This document shows, one piece after another, positions 42,008 to 49,638 of a stretch of 64,000 bases of DNA (positions within the stretch are counted from its first letter, which is position 1; each line of letters opens with the position of its first letter). The notes under the pieces were generated by a model. That model made no database searches. It saw only the letters and a list, made by a program, of their open reading frames with translations, and was not told the origin of the DNA. The translations under genes were made by a program, and so were the position numbers. Source of the stretch: Halococcus salifodinae DSM 8989 (lineage in GTDB: Archaea; Halobacteriota; Halobacteria; Halobacteriales; Halococcaceae); contig NZ_AOME01000054.1 of the NCBI RefSeq assembly GCF_000336935.1, positions 142,731 through 206,730 of the forward strand, read 5' to 3'.

Positions 42008-43494
42008 ACGACGTTCTCGCCCATCGCACCCGCGCGACGCCCGACGCGACCGCGCTGATCGACGCTGGCAGCAGACAGGAGTGGAGTTACGCGGAGCTCG
42101 ATGCGGCGGTCGATCGGACTGCGGGCCACCTCGTGGGACTGGGGATCGAGCCGGGCGACCACCTCGGCTGCCTCCTCGACACCCACCCCGCCGCCGTCCG
42201 GCTGCTCCACGCCGCGCTGCGGCTCGGCTGCGTGCTCGTCCCGTTGAACACCCGGCTGGCTCCGAACGAGCTTGAAGACCGAATCGAACGGGCCGATCTC
42301 GCAGCCCTGATCTGTGGGGCCGACACCGAAGCGAGTGCGGTCGGGGTGAGCGAGGTTCCGGTCGCCTCCGTCGATGCCACGGAACACGCGGCCGTCACAG
42401 CGCTCGCCGATGTCGAGACGGTCGAGTTCGAGCCGGCGACGTGGTCCCGCGACGATCCGTGTCTCATGCTCGCCACCTCCGGCACCACCGGCCGGCCGAA
42501 GCTCGTCGTGCTCACGATCGGGAACCTGATCGCGAGCGCGGTCGCCTCGGCGTTCCGGCTCGGCGTCCTCCCCGGCGATCGGTGGCTGAGCCCGCTATCG
42601 GTCTACCACATGGGGGGGCTCGCGCCGATCGTGCGCTCCGCGCTCTACGGAACTGCAGTCGTGCTCGTCGACGATGACGGAACGGGGTTCGACGCCGCGA
42701 GGGCTCGCCACGCGCTCGTCGAGTACGACTGCACGGGCGTGTCGCTCGTCCCGACCATGCTCCGACGGCTGCTCGACGCCGGCGACCTCCCCGACTCGTT
42801 CCGATTTGTCCTCCTCGGCGGTGCGCCAGCGTCGACGGATCTCATCGAGCGATGTGCGCGCCGAACGGTTCCTGTGCATCCGACCTACGGCATGACCGAG
42901 ACGGCCTCCCAGGTCGCCACCGCTCGTCCCGAGACGGCGTTCGCCCACTCGGGTACTGTCGGCCAGGCGCTCGTCGGGACCGACCTCACCGTGATCGATG
43001 CTGCGGGAGAGCGCGTCGATCGCGGCGAGACGGGCGAATTCGTCGTCTCGGGGCCGACGGTGTTCGCGGGCTACTACGACGATCCCGACGCCACCGCGGC
43101 GGCGTTTTCCGAGCACGGCTTCCACACCGGCGACGTCGGCCACCGCGACGCCGAGGGCCGGCTGTGGGTCACGGGCCGACTCGACGAACGGATCGTCACC
43201 GGCGGGGAGAACGTCGATCCCGAAGCGGTCGCAAGCGCGCTTCGCGCCCATCCAGCCGTGGACAGCGCAGCAGTCGTGGGTCTCGACGATCCCGAGTGGG
43301 GTGAGCGCGTCGGTGCGCTCGTCGTCAGGGAGAAGGACCTCGACGCCGCGACGCTACGGACTCACTGCCGAGAGCGCCTCGCTGGTTTCGAGATTCCACG
43401 CACGATCGGGTTCGTCGATTCGCTCCCCCGGACGGCCTCCGGTACCGTCGAGCGCGATGCAGTTCGGGAAATCCTCCGTGAACGGGGCGATTGA
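42004..43494 (+). CDS. menE: o-succinylbenzoate-CoA ligase
   Basis: 496-aa AMP-forming acyl-CoA synthetase that activates o-succinylbenzoate. Adenylation motifs are LMLATSGTTGRPKLVVLT (about residues 156-173), YGMTETASQV (about 296), HTGDVGHRDAEGRLWVTGRLDERIVTGGENVDPEAV and a C-terminal lysine region LPRTASGTVERD. The last is a variant of the usual PxTxSGKxxR motif: the expected Lys position is Thr/Val, so the thioesterification lysine appears substituted. Assignment rests chiefly on position at the end of the menA-menC-menE operon, with the ATGA overlap to menC. Confidence 0.9.
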   Translation: MNDVLAHRTRATPDATALIDAGSRQEWSYAELDAAVDRTAGHLVGLGIEPGDHLGCLLDTHPAAVRLLHAALRLGCVLVPLNTRLAPNELEDRIERADLAALICGADTEASAVGVSEVPVASVDATEHAAVTALADVETVEFEPATWSRDDPCLMLATSGTTGRPKLVVLTIGNLIASAVASAFRLGVLPGDRWLSPLSVYHMGGLAPIVRSALYGTAVVLVDDDGTGFDAARARHALVEYDCTGVSLVPTMLRRLLDAGDLPDSFRFVLLGGAPASTDLIERCARRTVPVHPTYGMTETASQVATARPETAFAHSGTVGQALVGTDLTVIDAAGERVDRGETGEFVVSGPTVFAGYYDDPDATAAAFSEHGFHTGDVGHRDAEGRLWVTGRLDERIVTGGENVDPEAVASALRAHPAVDSAAVVGLDDPEWGERVGALVVREKDLDAATLRTHCRERLAGFEIPRTIGFVDSLPRTASGTVERDAVREILRERGD

Positions 43495-43750
43495 CCGACG
43501 AAACGCGAACGGAACGGAGAAATGGGATACCGTCGGCGAGCTCCGCGGACCACGGGTCACAAATAACCGCACTACACCACACACCTCCCCAACCGATTCC
43601 TTCACTCGCGCTTCGCGCTCGCTCAGTCATCCCTCGCACGAGTCGCGCGCCGATGGCGCGCTCTCGCGCGCCACCCGCACCGTCATCCGCAGCAACACGG
43701 CACGCCGTCGCACCAGCGGCGTTTAGGTTCCCCATCGCCAATGGGAGTCC
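43495..43750. other. intergenic region after menE
   Basis: 256 bases without a plausible gene. It holds inverted GCGCTTCGCGC-type elements (CGCGCTTCGCGCTCGC; GGCGCGCTCTCGCGCGCC), which can fold into small hairpins and may terminate men transcription. A weak TTTAGGTT lies about 28 nt before the next ATG. Confidence 0.4.
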
Positions 43751-44500
43751 ATGTGTACGCTCGTCGTCGCCTGGCAGGTCTTCGCCGACCACCCCGTGGT
43801 CGTGGCGGCCAACCGCGACGAGGCGCTCGATCGGCCCTCCGAACCGCCCGCGGTGATCGGCGAGGGTCCGGGTGTGATCGCGCCACGCGACGCCGACGCC
43901 GGCGGGACGTGGATCGGGTACAACGAACATGGAATCTTCGTCGCGATCACCAACCGCTGGACCGACGCCGACCTCGCTGGCGAGCGCTCGCGCGGCCTAC
44001 TGGTTCGTGACGTGCTCGACTGTGAGTCCGCCGAGGACGCCGCCCGACTCGCCGAACGCGCCGTCGAGGACGACGAGTACGAGGGGTTCAATCTCCTCGT
44101 CGCGGACGCGAACGCCGCCGTGCTCCTCGAATGGGACGGCGGGCTTCGGACGACGACCCTCGATCCGGGCGTCCACGTCGTGATGAACGTCGGCGCGATC
44201 GGGCGCGTCACGATCCCGGCGTCGTGGCCCGAACGCGGCGAACAGCAGGCTGCGAACGGACGGCAGGTCCGCGAGACGCTCCAGCCCGAACCAGGCGAGG
44301 GTGCTCGGGAGTGGCGCGACCGGGCCGCCGACGTGCTCGGCGATCACGACTATGGGGTGTGCGTCCACCACGAGGAGTTCGACTTCGGCACCCGGTCGTC
44401 GTCGCTGCTCACGATCGATGCCGACGGCACCGGAGAGTACCAGTACGCCGACGGGCCGCCGTGCCGAACGGAGTTCGAGCCGGTCGAAAGCCAACTTTAA
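43751..44500 (+). CDS. NRDE family protein (TANGO2-like)
   Basis: 249-aa protein beginning MCTLVVAWQVFADHPVVVAANRDEALDRPSEPP, which contains the diagnostic Cys-2 and NRDE motif. The Cys-2 would become an N-terminal nucleophile after Met removal, as in Ntn hydrolases. Further conserved parts are APRDADAGGTWIGYNEHGIFVAITNR and GFNLLVADANAAVLLEW. Eukaryotic TANGO2 has been linked to heme transport and Golgi organisation. The role in archaea is unknown. The gene lies between the men operon and an HTH gene, 24 nt away. Confidence 0.9.
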   Translation: MCTLVVAWQVFADHPVVVAANRDEALDRPSEPPAVIGEGPGVIAPRDADAGGTWIGYNEHGIFVAITNRWTDADLAGERSRGLLVRDVLDCESAEDAARLAERAVEDDEYEGFNLLVADANAAVLLEWDGGLRTTTLDPGVHVVMNVGAIGRVTIPASWPERGEQQAANGRQVRETLQPEPGEGAREWRDRAADVLGDHDYGVCVHHEEFDFGTRSSSLLTIDADGTGEYQYADGPPCRTEFEPVESQL

Positions 44501-44524
44501 CCCACCCCCGTTCGTTGAGAGACC

Positions 44525-44872
44525 ATGAGCACGGCAGCCGAAGGCGACCTCTCGGAGGACGAACGCGCCGGTCTCGAACTCGTCCGCACGACCGGGGGCA
44601 TCCATCAGAGCGAGTTCTGGAAAGAACTCGACGTGAGTTCGCGCAAGGGGAGCCGGATCGCCGAATCACTGGAGGAACGCGGTCTCGTCCAGCGCGAGGA
44701 CACCGTCTACGAGGGCCACAACACCTACTACATCGCTCCCGCCGCGCGCGACCTCGATTTCTCCCTGCTGATGGCGGGCAACAACCTCTCGCCGCTGGTC
44801 GGGGAGGAGGACGTCGAACCCGAGAGCGACGCCTTCTCCCAGTGGATCATGCAGCTCGCGTACGAGGGCTGA
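44525..44872 (+). CDS. winged-helix transcriptional regulator
   Basis: 115-aa DNA-binding protein. An HTH spans about residues 12-60 (ERAGLELVRTTGGIHQSEFWKELDVSSRKGSRIAESLEERGLVQRE), followed by a wing (TVYEGHNTYYIAPAARDLDFSLLMAGNNLSPLVG). It resembles haloarchaeal MarR/Lrp-like one-domain regulators that lack an obvious ligand domain. The acidic tail (EEDVEPESDAF) is short. Targets are unknown. It follows the NRDE gene by 24 nt and precedes tfb, possibly on one transcript with the former. Confidence 0.82.
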   Translation: MSTAAEGDLSEDERAGLELVRTTGGIHQSEFWKELDVSSRKGSRIAESLEERGLVQREDTVYEGHNTYYIAPAARDLDFSLLMAGNNLSPLVGEEDVEPESDAFSQWIMQLAYEG

Positions 44873-45049
44873 CACACCTGACTCTACCGCACTGGTGGCC
44901 GTTTTCAGCCGATTCAGGGCCTGAAACACCGATCCTCCCGCGGATCTTGGCCGAGGGTTTAAACGGCTTCGGACCCTACTTACTGGTGTAGCAATCCCTG
45001 CATAGCCGCTGTAATCACCCATTCGAGCACCCGCTCACCCGTAGTCATC

Positions 45050-46057
45050 TTGGAAGGAAACACAACCCGAACCCGCACGCACGAACCGAACGAACACACC
45101 GACGAGCAATCGCGCGAACGCACCGCGGACGAGACCGAACGAGTCTGTCCCGAGTGTGGCGGTCGACTCGTGAACGACGCCGAACACGGCGAGACCACCT
45201 GCGCCGAGTGTGGTCTCGTCGTCGACGAGAACGAGATCGATCACGGCCCCGAGTGGCGCGCCTTCGACTCGGCCGAGCGCGACAGGAAAAAGCGCACCGG
45301 CGCGCCCACGACGAAGCTGATGCACGACGAGGGCCTGTCGAGCCAGATCGGCTGGCAGAACAGGGACGCCAACGGCAACGCGCTGAGTGCGCGCAAGCGC
45401 CAGCGGATGCAGCGCCTGCGCACGTGGGACGAGCGCTTTCGGACCCGGAACTCGAAGGAGCGCAACCTCAAACAGGCGCTCGGCGAGATCGAGCGCATGG
45501 GGAGCGCACTCGGCGTCCCGAAGGACGTCCGTGAGACCGCGAGCGTCATCTACCGCCGCGCGCTCGCGGAGGACCTCCTGCCTGGCCGCTCGATCGAGGG
45601 CGTCTCGACTGCGGCGCTCTACGCCGCGATCCGCCAGATGGGGCTCCCCCGGAGCGTCGAGGACGTCGCTGCGGTCACGCGCGTCGACGAGATGGAGTTC
45701 AAGCGCGCCTACCGCTACATCAATCAGGAGCTCGGCCTCGAAATCGGTCCGCCGGACCCCCAGCAGTACGTTTCGCGGTTCGCCTCCGATCTCGATGTGA
45801 ACGACGAAACCGAGCGACGCGCCCGTGATCTGCTGCGGACGGCCCAGGAACAGGCCGCCCACAGCGGCAAGAGTCCCGTCGGGCTCGCTGGCGCTGCGCT
45901 CTACGCCGCCGGACTCCTCACCAACCGAGAGCTCACCCAGAACGAGGTCAGCGAAGTCGCTGGGGTGAGCAACGTGACGATCCGGAACCGGTACCACGAA
46001 CTCCTCGAAATCGAGAGCGATACCGACGCCGCGAGTCCGTCCACGGCGACCGCCTAA
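45050..46057 (+). CDS. tfb: transcription initiation factor IIB
   Basis: 335-aa archaeal TFB that links TBP/TATA complexes to RNA polymerase. The N-terminal zinc ribbon reads CPECGGRLVNDAEHGETTCAECG (about residues 33-55). The B-reader/linker is EWRAFDSAERDRKKRTGAPTTKLMHDEGLSSQIGW. Two cyclin repeats follow (about 125-215 and 222-315), each closing with the TFIIB pattern, for example SVEDVAAVTRV and EVAGVSNVTIRNRYHELLE. The start is taken as TTG at 45050 because no ATG or GTG occurs in frame before the zinc ribbon. A TTTAAA promoter element lies about 90 nt upstream. Haloarchaea hold several TFBs, so the number cannot be assigned. Confidence 0.95.
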   Translation: MEGNTTRTRTHEPNEHTDEQSRERTADETERVCPECGGRLVNDAEHGETTCAECGLVVDENEIDHGPEWRAFDSAERDRKKRTGAPTTKLMHDEGLSSQIGWQNRDANGNALSARKRQRMQRLRTWDERFRTRNSKERNLKQALGEIERMGSALGVPKDVRETASVIYRRALAEDLLPGRSIEGVSTAALYAAIRQMGLPRSVEDVAAVTRVDEMEFKRAYRYINQELGLEIGPPDPQQYVSRFASDLDVNDETERRARDLLRTAQEQAAHSGKSPVGLAGAALYAAGLLTNRELTQNEVSEVAGVSNVTIRNRYHELLEIESDTDAASPSTATA

Positions 46058-46066
46058 ACGGGCGGC

Positions 46067-47665
46067 TCAGCCCTGGCCGACGAGCCGATCCTCGTCTTCC
46101 CAGAAGTCCTGGCGGAGCTGGTACTTCTGGACTTTTCCCGTCGCAGTCTCGGGGAGATCCTCGACGAACTCGACCTTTTTCGGGACTTTGAATCGGGCAA
46201 GATGGTCGCCAGCGAACTCTCGGACAGCGTCGCTCGTCAGATCCGCGTCCGCCTTCTGGACGACGAGCGCGGTCACCGCCTCGCCCCACTCGTCGCTCGG
46301 CGTCGGGATCACGGCAGCCTTGGAAATGTCGGGATGGTCGTAGAGCACGTCCTCGACCGCGATCGACGAGACGTTCTCGCCCCCGGAGATGATGATGTCT
46401 TTCTCTCGGTCCTGAATCGACACCATCCCGTCCTCGTCGATCGTGGCGAGGTCGCCAGTGTGGAAATAACCTGTGAGCTTGGCGTTGAACGCCTCCTCGG
46501 TGATCTCGGGTTTGTTGAGGTAGCGATCCATCACCTGGTTGCCCGCGACCACGATCTCGCCGAGGGTGTCGCCGTCGTCCGGGACGTCGTTGCCGTCGTC
46601 GTCGACCACGCGAACGTCGGTGGCGATCATCTCCGCACCCTGGTTGATCTTGAGATCCCGGCCGCGCTCGGCGAGGCGCCGCGGCGAGTTCGACGTGGTG
46701 ATCATCGGCGCGGTCTCGGTCAGTCCGTAGAGGTGGATGATCCGCCACCCGATCTCGTCCTCCACAGTCTGGAGGGTCGCGGTCGCGGGCGCGCTGCCGG
46801 CGGTCGAAATCCGAACGTCACGATCACCCATCGTCACGATGTCGGGGTTGTCCTCGTAGTGGGCGATGAGCCGGTTCAACACCGTGGGCGCGCCGGAGAG
46901 ATACGACACGTCGTGCTCGCGGACTCGCCGGAGCGTTCCCTCGGGTTCGAACGTCCGCTGGCAGACGTGCGTGCCGCCCATCCCCGTGATGGCGTAGGTG
47001 TGCCCCCACCCGTTGCAGTGGAACATCGGCAGCGTCCAGAGATAGGTGTCGTCGTCCGCGACCTCCATGTGCTGGTTCAACACGAGCGCGTGCCAGTGCT
47101 CGGTCCGGTGGGTCCTGACGACGCCCTTCGGATCGCCGGTCGTGCCCGATGTGTAGTTCACCGAGGCGTCGTCATCCTCCGCGATGTCGGGTCGCTCCGG
47201 CGTGTCGGTCGAGGCCCCGGCGAGCCACGCCTCGTAATCGGTCCAGTCGCCCTCGATGTCGTCGGCCTCGTAGCCCACGAACGCCTCGGCCGGCACCGAG
47301 TCGCGGACCGCTTCGACGTTCTCGGCGTAGTCGTAGTCCGCGATCACGACCCCTGCCTCGGAGTCGTTGAGGATGTACTCGAAATCGTCGGGCGTGAGGA
47401 GGTAGTTCATCGGCACGAACACGCCGCCGATCTGGTTCACGCCGTAGAGGGTTTCGAGGAAGTAGTGGGTGTTCGGCGAGAGCAGCGCCACACGGTCGCC
47501 CTGTTCGACACCCATCTCCAGAAGGGCGTTCGAGACCTGGTTCACCCGATCGGCGAACTCGGCGTACGTATATTCGGTTCCGTCGTGGGCGACGACGCCA
47601 ACGACGTCGTCGTAGCACTCAACGGCGCGGTCGAGGAAATCGGTGGTCAGCATCTCCACCTTCAT
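46067..47665 (-). CDS. AMP-binding acyl-CoA synthetase (medium/long-chain or acyl-CoA ligase)
   Basis: 532-aa ANL-superfamily ligase. Motifs are ASVNYTSGTTGDPKGVVRTHR (P-loop, about residues 165-185), IIHLYGLTETAPM (about 300), GYFHTGDLATIDEDGMVSIQDREKDIIISGGENVSSIAVED and a catalytic-lysine C-terminal LPETATGKVQKYQLR. Substrate is probably a fatty or branched carboxylic acid; the sequence does not settle it. The ATG at 47665 is chosen since residues upstream to 47818 derive from the hairpin region. It converges on tfb with a 9-nt gap. A long hairpin (47718-47774) lies upstream of its start. Confidence 0.92.
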   Translation of the reverse strand: MKVEMLTTDFLDRAVECYDDVVGVVAHDGTEYTYAEFADRVNQVSNALLEMGVEQGDRVALLSPNTHYFLETLYGVNQIGGVFVPMNYLLTPDDFEYILNDSEAGVVIADYDYAENVEAVRDSVPAEAFVGYEADDIEGDWTDYEAWLAGASTDTPERPDIAEDDDASVNYTSGTTGDPKGVVRTHRTEHWHALVLNQHMEVADDDTYLWTLPMFHCNGWGHTYAITGMGGTHVCQRTFEPEGTLRRVREHDVSYLSGAPTVLNRLIAHYEDNPDIVTMGDRDVRISTAGSAPATATLQTVEDEIGWRIIHLYGLTETAPMITTSNSPRRLAERGRDLKINQGAEMIATDVRVVDDDGNDVPDDGDTLGEIVVAGNQVMDRYLNKPEITEEAFNAKLTGYFHTGDLATIDEDGMVSIQDREKDIIISGGENVSSIAVEDVLYDHPDISKAAVIPTPSDEWGEAVTALVVQKADADLTSDAVREFAGDHLARFKVPKKVEFVEDLPETATGKVQKYQLRQDFWEDEDRLVGQG

Positions 47666-47717
47666 GAACGATCGGTGGTTTCGGGGGCCGGGACTAAGCC
47701 CTTTCGGACCCCCCACT

Positions 47718-47774
47718 TTTTCGAGAGGGCCGGAAGGAGCAAGCGAAGCGAGCGACTGAGGTCCCTCTCGAAAA
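47718..47774. repeat. 12-bp inverted repeat (hairpin) upstream of the acyl-CoA synthetase gene
   Basis: TTTTCGAGAGGG (47718-47729) and its exact complement (47763-47774) enclose a 33-base spacer. T- and A-runs flank the stem on both strands as in bidirectional terminators. It lies between repeat copy B and the acyl-CoA synthetase start, so it could instead be a remnant of the repeat element. Confidence 0.5.
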
Positions 47775-47791
47775 CCTGTTCTGCCGAGTGA

Positions 47792-48148
47792 GCGGCGAAC
47801 CGCGCTCGCTTTGCTCACGGCTCGTACCTCGTCGTTCGCATCGAGGTGCTCACTCCGTTCGCACCTCGCGCCGCTCGCGCGGATACGACGCTTACCGCGA
47901 CTGCAAACCGCACAGCACCGCCGAAGCCCTCGCTCGTTTCACTCGCTCACGGGTCGTTCCTCCCCGTTCGCGCGTTCGGCGGTGCTCACTCCGTTCGCAC
48001 CGCCCGACGCTCGCCCTTCATCCGCTGTCAGAGAGATCTCCGACAAGCCTCGTGCTCGTTTCACTCACACGAGACGCCAGGAGAGCGTTGCTCTCCTGAG
48101 CCTCGATTCGCTGCGCTCATCGAGACACCAGGCCCGCACCGCCACCAC
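47792..48148 (-). repeat. interspersed non-coding repeat, copy B
   Basis: About 357 bp that match copy A (28251-28547) on the opposite strand, including the GCGCAGCGAATCGAGGCTCA block and a stem AGGAGAGC...GCTCTCCT (48079-48097) whose loop differs from that of copy A. It carries about 60 bp absent from copy A. Apparent frames (for example one ending in a TSLVLVSLTRDARRA stretch) are shifted relative to copy A. The remaining gap, up to 48231, holds no gene. Confidence 0.82.
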
Positions 48149-48231
48149 ACCGCTTCCAGACTACGGCCCGTCAACGGCACACGCTTCCCACCAGCCGGGG
48201 TTTTTGTCGACACTGGCCGTTGGTTTCGCCA

Positions 48232-49581
48232 ATGGATCACACCAGACGGCGCGCGCTCGCGGCCATCGCCACGGGGTCGGTGCTCGCCGGCTGTGGCAGC
48301 CAGTCCGAATCGACCGCGACGACCGATCGGATGACGTCGAACGCAACACAGCGAAGGCGAACACGGACCGCTCGTCCGCTCGAAACGGCCGGTGATCGAG
48401 CGTTCGGCTACACGTACGTCCGCCCCAGCGGCAATCGATTCGTCGCTGGACGGGGAGCCCTCCCCGACACCGAGCCGGTGGAGATCGGCCTCGGCGAGAC
48501 GCCACAGTGGCTCGTCGCTCTCCCGCTCGCCACCGGAAGCCTCTGGGCCGTCGTGGGAGAGCGCGGCCAGGCGGAGGCGTTCGTCGTCCGCGACGGCAAC
48601 GCCACACCGACGCCGATCACACCCGAACGCCTTCCGCCGGAGACACCGCCGCTATTGACTGTCATCGAGGGGAACGCGCGTCTCGTCACCGGTCCACAGA
48701 ACGCCTCGAATCTGAGCCAGCCGCTCGTACTCGACGACGGACGGCGACTCTCCGTCCTCCAGAACGGCGACGTCGTGCTCACCGGGAAGTCGGGAACCGA
48801 ACGGGCGCGCGTGACGATCGACGCGCTCCCCGACGCCCGCCCCGTCCGCGCGGGCGGGCGCGTCGCGGTGCTCGCCGGCCGAACCACCCGGTACGACCAC
48901 GGGGTGCTCGGCGACGGGATCGAAGCCGAGCGGTGCGTCCTCCTCGATCCAGATGACCTCGCGATCACGGAGCGGATCGAACCCGCTGGCGTCGTCGAGG
49001 GTACCGCGCCGATACTCGCCTCACTCACCGGGGACGACGACAGCGAGGTGATCGTCACCGTTGGCGACGCCGAACGCGGCGCGCGAGTCGTCGCGTTCGA
49101 TACCGATGGATCGCGACTTGCCGCCGGCCAGGCGTTCGACAGCGGCTATCACTGGCGGCACCAGCTCGCGGTCGCACCGTTCGCGGTCGACGGCGTCCCC
49201 GAACTCGCGGCCGTCGAGACGCCCCACGTCGGCGGCACAGTCAGGTTCTACCGGCGGGAGGGCGAGGCACTGCGAGTCGTCGGCTCCGTGTCGGGCTACG
49301 CCTCGCACACCATCGGCTCGCGCGTTCTCGACGGGGCGGTCGCCGGTGATTTCGATAGTGACGGCCGGCCCGAGCTGCTCGTCCCGGACGACTCGCGGAC
49401 CCACCTCGGAGCCGTCCGGCGGACCGAGGACGGCGCGCGAGAGGAATGGGAACTGCCGATCGGCGGCACGCTCACGACCAACGTCACGGGGACCAGGATC
49501 GCCGACGGCGGCGTCGCGGTCGGCGTCGCGGTCGGCGTCGGTCACGCCGATGGCGTACGGATCTGGCAGTCGCCGGCCTGA
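48232..49581 (+). CDS. Tat-exported lipoprotein with FG-GAP/VCBS-like repeats, hypothetical
   Basis: 449-aa secreted lipoprotein. The N-terminus has a twin arginine (TRRRALAAIATGSVLAGCG) and a lipobox with Cys-21, so it should be Tat-exported and lipid-anchored outside the cell. The mature part looks like a beta-propeller with repeated strands. DFDSDGRPELLVPDD and TGDDDSEVIVTV resemble calcium-binding FG-GAP/VCBS motifs. Substrate and role are unknown; a cell-surface adhesion or sensing role is an inference. The ATG at 48232 is chosen over a TTG at 48220. It is followed by gltX after 57 nt. Confidence 0.72.
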   Translation: MDHTRRRALAAIATGSVLAGCGSQSESTATTDRMTSNATQRRRTRTARPLETAGDRAFGYTYVRPSGNRFVAGRGALPDTEPVEIGLGETPQWLVALPLATGSLWAVVGERGQAEAFVVRDGNATPTPITPERLPPETPPLLTVIEGNARLVTGPQNASNLSQPLVLDDGRRLSVLQNGDVVLTGKSGTERARVTIDALPDARPVRAGGRVAVLAGRTTRYDHGVLGDGIEAERCVLLDPDDLAITERIEPAGVVEGTAPILASLTGDDDSEVIVTVGDAERGARVVAFDTDGSRLAAGQAFDSGYHWRHQLAVAPFAVDGVPELAAVETPHVGGTVRFYRREGEALRVVGSVSGYASHTIGSRVLDGAVAGDFDSDGRPELLVPDDSRTHLGAVRRTEDGAREEWELPIGGTLTTNVTGTRIADGGVAVGVAVGVGHADGVRIWQSPA

Positions 49582-49638
49582 GTTGGTGACCGATCCCGAT
49601 CCGGGTAGTTTTCACCGAGCGCCGCCGTGGCCCCGGTA

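Noticed and set aside
47788..48099. 103-codon plus-strand frame within repeat copy B
   Set aside because: Its end resembles the copy A frame but the upstream part is in another frame; it is explained by the non-coding repeat.
49500..49545. Tandem GTCGGCGTCGCG-like repeats in the lipoprotein gene
   Set aside because: They encode a short VGVAVGVAVG stretch and look like codon-level repetition, not a mobile or regulatory repeat.
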